NCBI GenBank assembly: GCA_029781855.1
Contig: JAKOVX010000067.1
Coordinates: forward strand, 1 to 51,306
Length of the DNA stretch: 51,306 nt
Source: Acidobacteriota bacterium
GTDB taxonomy: Bacteria; Acidobacteriota; Blastocatellia; Pyrinomonadales; Pyrinomonadaceae
Direction: 5' to 3'
Shown: positions 17,448-26,771 of the stretch, piece by piece
How the letters are laid out: every line of letters starts with the position of its first letter
Position numbering within the stretch: position 1 is the stretch's first letter
Made by a program: the position numbers and the translations under genes
The notes under the pieces: generated by a model
Seen by the model: the letters and a program-made list of their open reading frames with translations, nothing else
The model's database searches: none
What the model was told of the DNA's origin: nothing

Positions 17448-18497
17448 ATGAGTAATACCGAGACCACAGATAAGTCAGAGCTTCGAAATTCAAACCGGGT
17501 TGAGCTCGAATTAGAGGCTGTCGTTCAGATCAAGGACGGACCCGACGAAAATTGGAAAGAGATAACAGAGATCTCGACCGTGTCACGAAACGGCGCTGGT
17601 TTCGCCATCTCCCGCGAATGTCCGATCGGCCGTCTGCTCTCGATCGTTTTGCCGATGCCCCGCGACCTCAGGGCATATGATGTTGACGAAAAGCTTTACC
17701 CTGTAATGGGAATCGTCCAAAACTGCTACAAAACGAAAGTGGGCGATAAAGAACTTTACTATATCGGTGTTGCATTTATCGGGAAGAGCATCCCGGATAG
17801 TTTCAAGGCCGACCCAACACAGAGCTATCGCGTTGACGGTATGCGTGAAGACGGAATGTGGCGGGTCGTCGAGACGAAGACTCAGTTCAAGACTCGCAAG
17901 CATCCGCGCATTTGGGAACGACTGGAAGTTTCGTTAACACTGCTTCGGCCCGAGACCAAGTCGGTGGAGAAGGAGACGACGGTCACACAAAACATCGGAG
18001 CAAAAGGTGTGTCGGTTGAGTCAGGACTTAACGCAAAAGTTGGAGACAAGATCAAGTTCCAATGTAAGGACATGGACTTTTTTTCAATGGCCGTCGTTCG
18101 CAACCGAAAATTAGCACAAAATAAGCCGACCACGCTTCACCTTGAGTTCACCGATGGTATTTTTCCAATAGAGAAGATACCTCCGCGTCAGGTCCCGGAT
18201 TATTTAAGCGAACCAGAACGCGTGGCACTAGCCAACGACCCGACTAAACCTCAGTTTACATCGCGGACTATTGAATCGTCGCAAGCAGAAGATATGTCGA
18301 CAGACGTTCACGATCCGTCTGCAATCGACTTCTCTGAGAATTCGGATGATCCGGCTCCGGTCGGCGAATCTGCTTACGATAATGATGCGTCCGAAATGAA
18401 TGTGTCGGATGAGAATGAACTAACCGATGAAACGACGGAGACTTCTGACTCTAGTGAGTCTGAGCCAACAACTGATTTCGAAATTAGCCGCTTCTGA
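17448..18497 (+). CDS. Tandem PilZ-like domain protein, type B, copy 2, with acidic tail
   Basis: 349 residues. It has the two-domain layout of the second gene: STVSRNGAGFAISRECPIGRL in domain one, where the Asp of the motif is replaced by Thr, and TRKHPRIWERLEVSL plus NIGAKGVSVESGLNAKVGDKIKF in domain two. After residue 245 there is an extra tail of about 100 residues that is strongly acidic and Ser/Thr-rich (SEDADD-like runs, e.g. DETTETSDSSESEP) and probably disordered. The tail is absent from the other three copies. It may be a phosphorylation or interaction region; a membrane Ser/Thr kinase is encoded 0.7 kb downstream. Confidence 0.75.
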   Translation: MSNTETTDKSELRNSNRVELELEAVVQIKDGPDENWKEITEISTVSRNGAGFAISRECPIGRLLSIVLPMPRDLRAYDVDEKLYPVMGIVQNCYKTKVGDKELYYIGVAFIGKSIPDSFKADPTQSYRVDGMREDGMWRVVETKTQFKTRKHPRIWERLEVSLTLLRPETKSVEKETTVTQNIGAKGVSVESGLNAKVGDKIKFQCKDMDFFSMAVVRNRKLAQNKPTTLHLEFTDGIFPIEKIPPRQVPDYLSEPERVALANDPTKPQFTSRTIESSQAEDMSTDVHDPSAIDFSENSDDPAPVGESAYDNDASEMNVSDENELTDETTETSDSSESEPTTDFEISRF

Positions 18498-18538
18498 TCC
18501 CGATGGGTCGACTCGGAGCCACCAAGTAGCGTTTTCAA

Positions 18539-19213
18539 GTGAATGACCGCAACTCGATCAAATACCCGTCGCAGTTGGTCATGGACTTTTTGCGCTTCGT
18601 CGCTTTCGTGATAAGCAAAACTGTTTGGTTCATTAAATATAAAGGAATCGAGAATATACCGCCGAAAAGCTTCGGCGGTTTTGTCATTTCCGCTAACCAT
18701 CAAACCTACATCGACCCTGTCTGGATCTGCTTAACTATGCGTCGGAAGATTCGCTTCATGGCATATGACAAGGCCTTCAGCTGGGGTTGGATCGGTCGAT
18801 TGATATCTTATTTAGGTGCTTTTCCTGTATCGACTGACGGCGGCGAAACGATCGCAGCCGTAAAGGAAGCTCTACGATCATTACGAGACGGAGCGGTGTT
18901 GGCGGTTTTCCCGGAAGGTGCCCGTGAATTTTCCGACGGTCAAATGTTTCCATTTAAGACGGGAGCCGTCCAGATCGCACAACAGGCAGGCGTTCCGATC
19001 TTACCGGTCACGATTCGCGGCGGCAATCGAATATGGCCACGCGGGCAAAAATATCCACGTCTTTTTCGGCGCGTCGAAATAATCTATCATCCTATCCTTG
19101 ATCTCAAACCGTCCGCCCTCAAGAAACAAGCGCTTCTTGAAATGTGGACCGAGACACTTCGCGATGTAATTGCTTCTTCGCTCGACCCAGAAGACCAACA
19201 AAAGCAAATCTAG
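18539..19213 (+). CDS. 1-acyl-sn-glycerol-3-phosphate acyltransferase (PlsC family)
   Basis: 224 residues from a GTG; an ATG 14 codons on is an alternative. Motif I is ISANHQTYIDP (His54 and Asp59 catalytic), motif III is FPEGARE, and motif IV region is VPILPVTIRG. One hydrophobic N-terminal helix (FLRFVAFVISKTVWFI) would attach it to the membrane. The family transfers an acyl chain to lysophosphatidate in phospholipid synthesis. It follows the PilZ array by 41 bases and overlaps the convergent kinase gene by 4 bases at the 3' end. Acceptor specificity is not certain. Confidence 0.9.
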   Translation: MNDRNSIKYPSQLVMDFLRFVAFVISKTVWFIKYKGIENIPPKSFGGFVISANHQTYIDPVWICLTMRRKIRFMAYDKAFSWGWIGRLISYLGAFPVSTDGGETIAAVKEALRSLRDGAVLAVFPEGAREFSDGQMFPFKTGAVQIAQQAGVPILPVTIRGGNRIWPRGQKYPRLFRRVEIIYHPILDLKPSALKKQALLEMWTETLRDVIASSLDPEDQQKQI

Positions 19214-20844
19214 GGCTTTTGTTGCGGCGAACTAGGTGGAACCGGAACTGTCCCGTTGGCACGCATCAACTCTCGAATCCTTCGGCGTTGAGCAGGCGTC
19301 AGGTACTGCATATCTATTTCGTTTGGAAATTGACGGTCGCGATTCGCCGGAGATGAACGCAAATTAGGTGAGTCCGGTTTTCCTTTTAAGATACGGGTGG
19401 TTGTGGTCGAACCATCAGGGTTCTTCTTTGTGATCACGACATCACCGGGAATGTCTTCGTCCGGAGGAGCCTGTATATTGATCGTTTCGTTTGGCGGCCT
19501 CGTATCGGATTGCGGCTGCTTCGAGCTCTTGGCACCAACTGCCGATTTGCTTGATGTACCCGCAGTTCCCGATTTATCGGTTTCCGCCGTTGCTACATTT
19601 GCAACGGGCGAAACCGACTCATTTTCTGTAGAGGCAGCGGACGCATTCGGATTTGCAGCTGGCACTCCCGACGGCTCTACAACTTCGACAGGATTACTCG
19701 GTGTCAGACCAATTTTGTCCCAATAAATGTAATATCCTGTGCCAACAGCAACGCCTACGAGCAGCAAACCTGCAGTCAATGCTGCTAACCCACGGGACCA
19801 ACCCTTACCGGTTCTCGCTGCCGTCGTCGCAATAGGAGCCGGCGCTCGTAATGCCGTCTCACGCGAATCATAGACCGGCATTATTTCGGTCTTTGCCTCG
19901 GCTCCAACTTCCCTTCCGGCAAAAGTCGCGGACTTTACTGCTTGTGTCTCAGGATCTGCTGCTCCGATAGACGAGGTCGTTGTCGGCGCAGGCCTGGCAT
20001 CAGCCAAATAGGCATAATTCTCGCTTTCCCTCAGCATTTGCCGCATTTCCTTGGCATTTGCCGGTCGACCGGCGGCATTTAGATCCATCGCACTCATCAA
20101 GACCCCGGAGAGGCCCTTCGGGATCTCTTCGCGTATCAGATTTGCGGAAATCAGCGGATCCGGGCTTCCGCCGAGTACGGCCATCGCTCGCGTTAGGGCG
20201 TCTTCCGGTGGATGACCGGTCAATAAGTGGTAAAGGGTAGCAGACAGTGAATAAAGATCGCTCCGCGGATCTGTGCCGGTACCTTGGATCTGTTCGAGCG
20301 ATGCGTAGTTCCTCGAATAGCCGAAAATGCTTTTCGCCGCGGTTTGTCTGCCGGCGTCCGTTGGATTTCCCTTCGCTAACCCAAAATCCAGCAATATGAT
20401 CTGACCTTCTAAAGTCGTTTTCAGGTTCTGCGGCTTGATATCGCGGTGAATGACAGGGATCTCCTGATTGTGTAAGAAGTCCAACGCGTCGAGCAACTGG
20501 TCGGCCCAATTTACAACCTGGTCAACGGGAAACGGTTGTTGAGTGTCTTCGAGTATGTGGCCGAGATCCTCGCCCGGAATGAACTCCATCACCAGATACT
20601 GGCTATCATTCTCTTCGAAATGATCGGTCACCCGCGGAAGAGCCAAATGTCGCAAACTGTTGAGCAGGCGGGCTTCGCGTTCGATCGCCTTTCGAAAAGA
20701 ACCGTCCATGCAGAGCGTCTCTTTGATAGCGACAACACTGCCAAATCGCTCGTCGGTCGCAACGTAAACAGCTCCCATTCCGCCCTGGCCGATCTTTCCA
20801 TCGATGCGGTATCTCTTTTGAAGGACTTCTCCGGATGCGATCAT
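19210..20844 (-). CDS. Membrane-anchored serine/threonine protein kinase (PknB-like)
   Basis: 544 residues. The kinase domain covers residues 12-275 with the Gly-rich loop GQGGMGAVYVA, Lys41 in VAIKE, HRDIKPQN with catalytic Asp135, DFGLAK with Asp153, and YASLEQI in place of the animal-type APE. A Ser/Thr/Ala-rich linker leads to one membrane helix at about 350-373 (LAALTAGLLLVGVAVGTGYYIYW). The extracytoplasmic tail of about 170 residues is Pro/Ser/Asn-rich with no PASTA repeats. It ends in a segment with DMQYLTPAQRRRIRELM. Substrates are unknown; the acidic tail of the nearby PilZ protein is a speculative one. Confidence 0.93.
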   Translation of the reverse strand: MIASGEVLQKRYRIDGKIGQGGMGAVYVATDERFGSVVAIKETLCMDGSFRKAIEREARLLNSLRHLALPRVTDHFEENDSQYLVMEFIPGEDLGHILEDTQQPFPVDQVVNWADQLLDALDFLHNQEIPVIHRDIKPQNLKTTLEGQIILLDFGLAKGNPTDAGRQTAAKSIFGYSRNYASLEQIQGTGTDPRSDLYSLSATLYHLLTGHPPEDALTRAMAVLGGSPDPLISANLIREEIPKGLSGVLMSAMDLNAAGRPANAKEMRQMLRESENYAYLADARPAPTTTSSIGAADPETQAVKSATFAGREVGAEAKTEIMPVYDSRETALRAPAPIATTAARTGKGWSRGLAALTAGLLLVGVAVGTGYYIYWDKIGLTPSNPVEVVEPSGVPAANPNASAASTENESVSPVANVATAETDKSGTAGTSSKSAVGAKSSKQPQSDTRPPNETINIQAPPDEDIPGDVVITKKNPDGSTTTTRILKGKPDSPNLRSSPANRDRQFPNEIDMQYLTPAQRRRIRELMRANGTVPVPPSSPQQKP

Positions 20845-21009
20845 TAATCCAAATCTCCGATACGGTTTTGGGTCATTTTACTACAGAAAGATTGATCCAA
20901 AAAACAAAATTGGCAGACACACGTGCCTGCCGGTTCATACGTAGAACTATGCGTAAGAGTTCTGGTTCAATAGCGATTCATCTTTTGTCCTTCGCGAAGT
21001 GATGCGGAA

Positions 21010-21882
21010 TTACTTGAACCAATCTTCAGTCATATCGCACCATATCGCCAGCCCACGCCAAGCTCCGTATCTGGAATAATGGCGCTCGATCTTCTTATCC
21101 GAACACTTTTGTCCTCCATTGTGGCGCACGTAAAATTGCGAACGCAGCCAGGAATCTAGAGCGAGGCCATCATATCGTCCAAGCAATTTCAGCAGATTCT
21201 CCGCAGCATAGTCACCGACCCCTTTTATTTTCTTGATCTCTTTTTTCAAATCAGCGATGGGCAGGTTCGAATGCATCCATGACGCTGGATCTAATTTTCC
21301 GGACGCCACCGTATCCGCGAGTTCAAATAAATAGGCCGATCGATAGCCCGCCCGTATTTCATCCTTGTAAAAATCAACAGAAACGCTTGCCATTTCGCCG
21401 GGCGAAGGGAATGCCTTTATTCCATCGGAACCCGAAGATCCGAGCTTCTCTACCAGGTTCCCAACCATTTTTCGCGTAAGCCCCCATGAACAATTCGTCG
21501 TGCAGATCGATTTCACGAGGTCTTCCCAGACTGTCGGCGAACGCAAAAGTCGGCCTCCGTTCAGCTCAGTTACCCAATTCATCGCTCCGTCGGATCGAGT
21601 CTGCGTATAGAAGTCCGTGAGGTCGTCCTCCATTCGGAGAACGTGTTTCACAACCTGCGTCACCACCTCTTCCGAAGTTTGACCTGTCGCTGTAACCTTC
21701 AACTTATCGCCTGCACCCCGAACGCAAAAGGATATGACTCCCCGTTCGGCAATGAACGCTCCTGAAAGGGACGCATCATCGTCATCAAATTTGAATGGTG
21801 GAAGGTCATACCAGCCGTGGCTCTTCGCCGCATGGAAGAAGCTGAAATCCGGGCCGCAATCGATCGTAAATTCTCTTTTCAT
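21010..21882 (-). CDS. HhH-GPD superfamily DNA glycosylase (AlkA/OGG-like)
   Basis: 290 residues. An N-terminal region of strands (residues 1-95) resembles the TBP-like domain of OGG1/AlkA. The central helices contain WEDLVKSICTTNCSWGLTRKMVGNL. The helix-hairpin-helix with Gly/Pro-Asp loop is IKKIKGVGDYAAENLLKLLGRYDGLALDSWLR, split here as motif plus catalytic Asp in LALDSW. The position where bifunctional OGG enzymes carry the Schiff-base Lys is Tyr-Ala here, so a monofunctional, AlkA-type base excision activity is more likely. Many Cys/Lys near the C-terminus (GQKCSDKKIERHYSRYG) are not typical of an Fe-S cluster. Confidence 0.82.
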   Translation of the reverse strand: MKREFTIDCGPDFSFFHAAKSHGWYDLPPFKFDDDDASLSGAFIAERGVISFCVRGAGDKLKVTATGQTSEEVVTQVVKHVLRMEDDLTDFYTQTRSDGAMNWVTELNGGRLLRSPTVWEDLVKSICTTNCSWGLTRKMVGNLVEKLGSSGSDGIKAFPSPGEMASVSVDFYKDEIRAGYRSAYLFELADTVASGKLDPASWMHSNLPIADLKKEIKKIKGVGDYAAENLLKLLGRYDGLALDSWLRSQFYVRHNGGQKCSDKKIERHYSRYGAWRGLAIWCDMTEDWFK

Positions 21883-22140
21883 AAACGTACCCGAACCTCC
21901 AAATAAGCAAAATCGGCATTCGGAAAAATTTGTTCGGCTTTGTCAGAACATCATACGTCTAAGTAGGTGAAAAATCATGGTTTCCATATCGCAAAATATT
22001 GTTGTTTTTTTTTGAACGTTAGTATACCATCTGTTGTGTAAAACAATCTTGAACGTTGTCGGCGTACCCACCTTGACTTCGTTACCTAAGCTCAGGTGAA
22101 TAGAATTTCAAATTAGTCGTAGCTACAGAGGAGGAAAGGT

Positions 22141-24381
22141 ATGAAAATCAAAATGTCGCGAGTATTATTGCGTATTTTGACGTTGATATTGGCACTTGGT
22201 GTCTGCTCGTTTGCTGGATTTGGGCAGGACGATCCCGACCCGAATTCGCCTACGCCGATCTTATTGAGCGCGCAGGACTCGACAAGAGCACTCGCTTCCT
22301 CGGCTGACGGCATAACAAAGCGGCCATTGGGCAAGATCTTGCCCCAAGCGTTCAAGCCCGATTCTACGATCGCCCTCTATGTGACGAATGTCTCGTTGAT
22401 GAAGGGCGAAGGAGCAAATGCATTTCGCATTTACGTGGAGGATGTTAAAGGGCATTCGTACCGTTATCCGGTTCTCGATCTGCAGCCGGTTGCCGGCTTT
22501 CAGGGTGTCTATGCAGTGATCGTGCGACTAACAGATGATATTGGATTCTGGGAACCGCCAACTGCTGACGGCGACGTCCTTGTCCGACTGACTTGGCGCG
22601 GGCTGACAAGTAACCGCGTTCGGCTGGGCCTCGGCCAAATCGGCGGCGGAATCAAGGATGATCCGGGTTCCGTTCCGACTCCGCTGGGAACTGCGACCTT
22701 GACAAACAAGAAGGGCCGGATATCTTCTCCTAATTATGTCGGATACAAATGGTCCGGCGATCGAACCCGTTTCCTGGAACAGGCAACGTTTGGCCCTACG
22801 CCTGACCTTGATAACCGCATTCGCCGTATCGGACTGAAAGCGTGGCTCGCCGAACAGTTTCAGGCGCCATACCCGTCGGCAAACAATCCATTTCCGAACA
22901 ATCCGCTTAAGCCCGGAACTCCGCCTGCGGATTGCGACAACGAGCAGACTATCACGCCGGACGTACCGGTGACGTGCTTTCGTGATACGTACTCAATGTA
23001 CCAGCCTCAAACGTGGTTCTTCCGCGAGGCATTTTACGGCGATGCTCAATTGAGGCATCGCGTAGCATGGGCTCTCGCCCAGATCTGGGTTACGAGCGGC
23101 GTTGATATTCAGCAGGGCCGCCACATGGTCGAGTACGATAAGATCCTTGCGAACAACGCTTTCGGCAATTACCGTACGCTGATGAAGCAAATGACGCTCG
23201 ATCCGACGATGGGCGATTATCTGAGCATGGCTCTCAGCACTAAGAATAATCCAAACGAGAATTACGCTCGCGAGATCATGCAGTTATTTACTGTTGGTCT
23301 TTTCATGTTGAATCAGGACGGAACGCTTCAGCTCGATGCGTCGAACAATCCGATACCGACCTACGATCAGACGACCGTTAACAACATGACCAAGGTACTG
23401 ACCGGCTGGACACTCTGCAACAATGGTTGCCCAAATTCGGTCAGCGGCACGCCAAACTTCATCGACCCAATGGTTCTCGTAACCAACAATCATGATCTGA
23501 CGGCGAAAACGCTCCTCAATTATCCTGGATCGACGACTTCAACCATCGCGGCCTGCAGCAATTGCACAAATTCGACGAATATCGCAACGTACGCGAACGC
23601 GTCGATGGATAAGGCCCTAGACAACATCTTCTATCATCCGAACGTTGGACCGTTCGTGAGTAGAAACCTCATTCAAAAGCTTGTCACCAGCGACCCGACG
23701 CCGGCATATGTCGGACGCGTCGCTGCAGTCTTCAATGATAACGGCTTTGGAGTTCGCGGCGACCTGCAAGCTGTAATCAAGGCGATCTTGTTGGATCCTG
23801 AGGCACGCGGGGATGTCAAATCGGACCCGAATTACGGCAAGTTACGTGAACCCGTCTTGTTTGCGACCAACATACTGCGCGCATTCGGTGTGCGTTCGGC
23901 TGACGGCCTCTCGCAGTCGGACGGCTATATGACCGGCAGATCAGAATTTACGGGAATGGCACAGACGCCATTTATGTCGCCTACGGTGTTCAACTTCTAT
24001 CCGCCGGATTATAACGTGCCGGGCACGGCGCTCAATGGCCCCGAGTTTGCGATCATGAACACGGGTACCGCGATCACGAGAACTAATTTCGTTAACCGCT
24101 TCGTATTCACGGCGATACCGATACCAGTGAGTTCGCCAAATGCGCCAAACGGCACTTCTCTTGATTTCACAGATCTCCAGGATCTTTCGACTGCGGATCC
24201 GACCGGAAACTTGCTGCTCGACGAACTCGATCGCCGCATGCTTCACAACACAATGTCCGCGACGATGAGATCGACCATTTTGCCTGTCGTGACCAGCGTT
24301 GCTGCGTCCAACCCGCTTAGCCGGGTCCGACAAGCTATCTATCTTGTGGCGACATCCAGCCAATATCAGGTTCAGAGGTAA
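22141..24381 (+). CDS. DUF1800 family exported protein
   Basis: 746 residues with a signal peptide at 1-29 (LRILTLILALGVCSFAGFGQ). Residues 60-190 form an N-terminal beta domain. From about residue 200 the DUF1800 core begins: RFLEQATFGPTPDLDNRIRR, then YGDAQLRHRVAWALAQIWVT, ENYAREIMQLFTVGL, LTGWTLC, HPNVGPFVSRNLIQKLV and FMSPTVFNFYPPDY. The family is widespread in Planctomycetes, Acidobacteria and Bacteroidetes, has no established activity, and is almost always encoded beside DUF1501. An excellent ribosome binding site (GAGGAGGAAAGGT) precedes the ATG. The next gene starts 5 bases after the stop. Confidence 0.92.
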   Translation: MKIKMSRVLLRILTLILALGVCSFAGFGQDDPDPNSPTPILLSAQDSTRALASSADGITKRPLGKILPQAFKPDSTIALYVTNVSLMKGEGANAFRIYVEDVKGHSYRYPVLDLQPVAGFQGVYAVIVRLTDDIGFWEPPTADGDVLVRLTWRGLTSNRVRLGLGQIGGGIKDDPGSVPTPLGTATLTNKKGRISSPNYVGYKWSGDRTRFLEQATFGPTPDLDNRIRRIGLKAWLAEQFQAPYPSANNPFPNNPLKPGTPPADCDNEQTITPDVPVTCFRDTYSMYQPQTWFFREAFYGDAQLRHRVAWALAQIWVTSGVDIQQGRHMVEYDKILANNAFGNYRTLMKQMTLDPTMGDYLSMALSTKNNPNENYAREIMQLFTVGLFMLNQDGTLQLDASNNPIPTYDQTTVNNMTKVLTGWTLCNNGCPNSVSGTPNFIDPMVLVTNNHDLTAKTLLNYPGSTTSTIAACSNCTNSTNIATYANASMDKALDNIFYHPNVGPFVSRNLIQKLVTSDPTPAYVGRVAAVFNDNGFGVRGDLQAVIKAILLDPEARGDVKSDPNYGKLREPVLFATNILRAFGVRSADGLSQSDGYMTGRSEFTGMAQTPFMSPTVFNFYPPDYNVPGTALNGPEFAIMNTGTAITRTNFVNRFVFTAIPIPVSSPNAPNGTSLDFTDLQDLSTADPTGNLLLDELDRRMLHNTMSATMRSTILPVVTSVAASNPLSRVRQAIYLVATSSQYQVQR

Positions 24382-24386
24382 AAACT

Positions 24387-25919
24387 ATGAAACAAGACAG
24401 ACGTGAGTTTTTGAAAAAGTCATGCGGTGCGTTAAGTATGGCGGCCCTCGCCACACAGATGGGACATTTTGGCTTGATGAGCGCGGTCGCGGCGCAAAAT
24501 CTCGAAAAGAAGTCCGATGATCTTGTTCCGAGTGATTACCGTGCACTTGTCTGCGTATTTCTGCAGGGTGGAAACGACGGTAACAATATGATCATCCCGA
24601 ACCACACTACGGGATCGACCAACAACTACAACAATTACGCTACCGCTCGCGGTGCTCAGGGCTTGGCATTGTCGGGATCGTCGACCTCGCTGATCCCGCT
24701 TACCGGCACCTCGATCCTGGTTCCACGCATTGGAAATCTGGAGTATGCTCTTCATCCGGCATTGGGTATCCAAACGCCTGCGACCAATATTGTGAATAAC
24801 GGCATTCACGAGCTCTGGGCTCTTGGAAAGCTCGCCGCCGTTACGAACGTTGGTACCCTCGTGGCTCCGATGACTCGCGCGACATACCTAAACAACTCAG
24901 TTCCTAAACCGTTCCAGCTCTTTTCGCACTCCGATCAGGTCTCTCAATATCAGGGAGGACGCAGCGATACTCAAAGCTTTACCGGCTGGGCGGGACGTAT
25001 CTCTGACCTGAGAACCGCTCTGGATAATCCTGGCGGACTAGTTCCAATGGTCACGTCGATCTCGGGTGCCCAATTGTTCACAAGCGGCCAGTCGACCTTA
25101 CCTCTCGCGATCGCCGACTCGAACACATCCCTTGCAAACGTTTTGGCTCCGGCCGGATTTGGACTTCCCAATCCAACCGGAACGAATCTTGCCCGACTGA
25201 ACGCCTTCAATTCACTCAGGACGCAGGATCTTTCTGCCAATTTTGTTGCGGCTGCCAGCCACATTACTGACGTTGCCATGGCGGCAAATGCAGCTTTGCA
25301 GAGTGCCGTAACGGTTTCGACCGCATTCCCGAATACCAGCATTGGCAGGCAACTCAAGCAGGTGGCATTGATGATCAAGAAGCGAACTGATCTTTCGATC
25401 AACCGTCAAGTATTTTATGTGCAGCTTGGCAGCTTTGATACGCATACGAACCAGGTCGCTACCCAAAATAACCTGCTTGTCCAATTGAGCCAGGCAATGC
25501 GGGCGTTCTACGACGAAATGGTCGCACAGTCGCTTGAAGACAAGGTGACGCAGTTCACGATGGCGGACTTTTCAAGGACCCTGAATCCGGCGGGAACTGG
25601 TTCGGGTGTGGTCGGAACCGACCATGCCTGGGGCAATCATATGCTGGTGGTTGGCGGTGGGATCACGGCGGCCGATTTTTACGGTAACAATGGAGCAAAC
25701 GGGACTCCATTCCCACAGCTTTCGTTCAACACCGCGGACGACGCCGACAACGGCAGCAATGCCCGAGGCCGTTGGGTACCTGCGACATCGGTCGAACAAT
25801 ACGCAGCGACTCTGGCTCGGTGGTTCGGTGTTCCGGATGCAAACTTGTCCACGGCTTTTCCAAAGATCGGCAATTTCGCGGTTACAAATCTGGGCTTCAT
25901 GCAGCCACCTGCTCCGTAA
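24387..25919 (+). CDS. DUF1501 family Tat-exported protein
   Basis: 510 residues. The start DRREFLKKSCGALSMAALAT is a twin-arginine signal peptide, so it is exported folded. The DUF1501 core, related to alkaline-phosphatase-fold sulfatases, shows ALVCVFLQGGNDGNNMIIP near residue 50, LFSHSDQVSQYQGG near 175, VFYVQLGSFDTHTNQV near 345 and GTDHAWGNHMLVVGGG near 410. These provide the Asp/His residues expected at a metal site. It forms a two-gene operon with the DUF1800 gene and ends at a strong terminator. The joint function of the pair is unknown. Confidence 0.92.
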   Translation: MKQDRREFLKKSCGALSMAALATQMGHFGLMSAVAAQNLEKKSDDLVPSDYRALVCVFLQGGNDGNNMIIPNHTTGSTNNYNNYATARGAQGLALSGSSTSLIPLTGTSILVPRIGNLEYALHPALGIQTPATNIVNNGIHELWALGKLAAVTNVGTLVAPMTRATYLNNSVPKPFQLFSHSDQVSQYQGGRSDTQSFTGWAGRISDLRTALDNPGGLVPMVTSISGAQLFTSGQSTLPLAIADSNTSLANVLAPAGFGLPNPTGTNLARLNAFNSLRTQDLSANFVAAASHITDVAMAANAALQSAVTVSTAFPNTSIGRQLKQVALMIKKRTDLSINRQVFYVQLGSFDTHTNQVATQNNLLVQLSQAMRAFYDEMVAQSLEDKVTQFTMADFSRTLNPAGTGSGVVGTDHAWGNHMLVVGGGITAADFYGNNGANGTPFPQLSFNTADDADNGSNARGRWVPATSVEQYAATLARWFGVPDANLSTAFPKIGNFAVTNLGFMQPPAP

Positions 25920-25944
25920 TTTTGTTTCGGATCAATCGGATTGA

Positions 25945-25968
25945 GGCGGGCATATTGCCCGCCTTTTT
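25945..25968 (+). terminator. Intrinsic terminator of the DUF1800-DUF1501 operon
   Basis: GGCGGGC (25945-25951), a 5-base loop, GCCCGCC (25957-25963) and five T. It lies 25 bases after the DUF1501 stop and just before pgsA. Confidence 0.9.
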
Positions 25969-26030
25969 AGTTGTATTCCGCCAGGTTCTTGAACTTTGCG
26001 CGATGTGACCATACACTTGAGCGAAGAATC

Positions 26031-26729
26031 GTGAATCTACCCAATTACATTACCCTTGCCAGAATACTTTTTGTGCCGCTTTTGGTGGCTGCGCTTCTGA
26101 CTCCGGTAGGTGAGGATTGGTTTGGGATCAGCGGTTACGCACTTGCGATAGTTATCTTCATCATAGCTGCATTTTCGGATATTTTGGATGGTCAACTCGC
26201 GAGGCGGCGGAATCAAGTTTCGACTTTGGGCAAATTCCTTGATCCGATAGCGGACAAATTACTTGTTACCGCTGCGTTGGTCGTGCTTGTCGAAAAGCAC
26301 CTGGCACCGTCGTGGGCAGTCGTGATAATTATCGGAAGAGAATTTATCGTAACCGGACTTCGTTCGATCGCCGCGAGTGAGGGAATCATCATCCAAGCCC
26401 AGACACTTGGGAAAATAAAGATGTGGGCGCAGAGCGTGGCTATCGTCGCCCTCCTTGTTGCTGCGGCCAACGGCAATCCGCCAGTGTCCAATTTTGGGCT
26501 TGAGTATCCGGCAGCCTTTTGGCAGGTCACAGAGGTGCGAACTGCATTTTTTGACCTGACGCATCTCAGCCTGACGTCTAACGATTGGAAAGTATTCGGC
26601 TACCTCGTCGGCCGCGGAGCACTCTGGATCTCGGTGCTGCTTTCGATCTGGTCGATGTATGGCTATCTCGCTTACTTTCTTCGTGAGCGTAAAAACACGG
26701 AAGTAATTAAAAAAAGCGACGAAGCTTAG
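26031..26729 (+). CDS. pgsA: CDP-diacylglycerol--glycerol-3-phosphate 3-phosphatidyltransferase
   Basis: 232 residues from a GTG at 26031, chosen because the protein then starts VNLPNYITLARILFVP, the usual PgsA N-terminus; the frame extends 20 codons upstream. The CDP-alcohol phosphatidyltransferase motif is complete: DGQLARRRNQVSTLG followed by KFLDPIAD, giving D-G-x2-A-R-x8-G-x3-D-x3-D. Several membrane helices follow. It makes phosphatidylglycerol-phosphate. The C-terminal half has a longer segment between the last helices (about residues 150-190) than in E. coli PgsA. Its stop codon lies in the loop of a hairpin that terminates the convergent gene. Confidence 0.93.
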   Translation: MNLPNYITLARILFVPLLVAALLTPVGEDWFGISGYALAIVIFIIAAFSDILDGQLARRRNQVSTLGKFLDPIADKLLVTAALVVLVEKHLAPSWAVVIIIGREFIVTGLRSIAASEGIIIQAQTLGKIKMWAQSVAIVALLVAAANGNPPVSNFGLEYPAAFWQVTEVRTAFFDLTHLSLTSNDWKVFGYLVGRGALWISVLLSIWSMYGYLAYFLRERKNTEVIKKSDEA

Positions 26730-26742
26730 CTGCTTCGCCGCT
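26706..26742 (-). terminator. Intrinsic terminator for the minus-strand gene, overlapping the pgsA 3' end
   Basis: Arms 26715-26725 and 26732-26742 pair with a single mismatch around a 6-base loop. Read on the minus strand, the stem is followed by seven T (26708-26714 on the plus strand read A). It terminates the two-repeat exported protein gene, and its DNA overlaps the last codons of pgsA. Confidence 0.85.
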
Positions 26743-26771
26743 CACATCAATTCCGATGATTAATTATCAAG

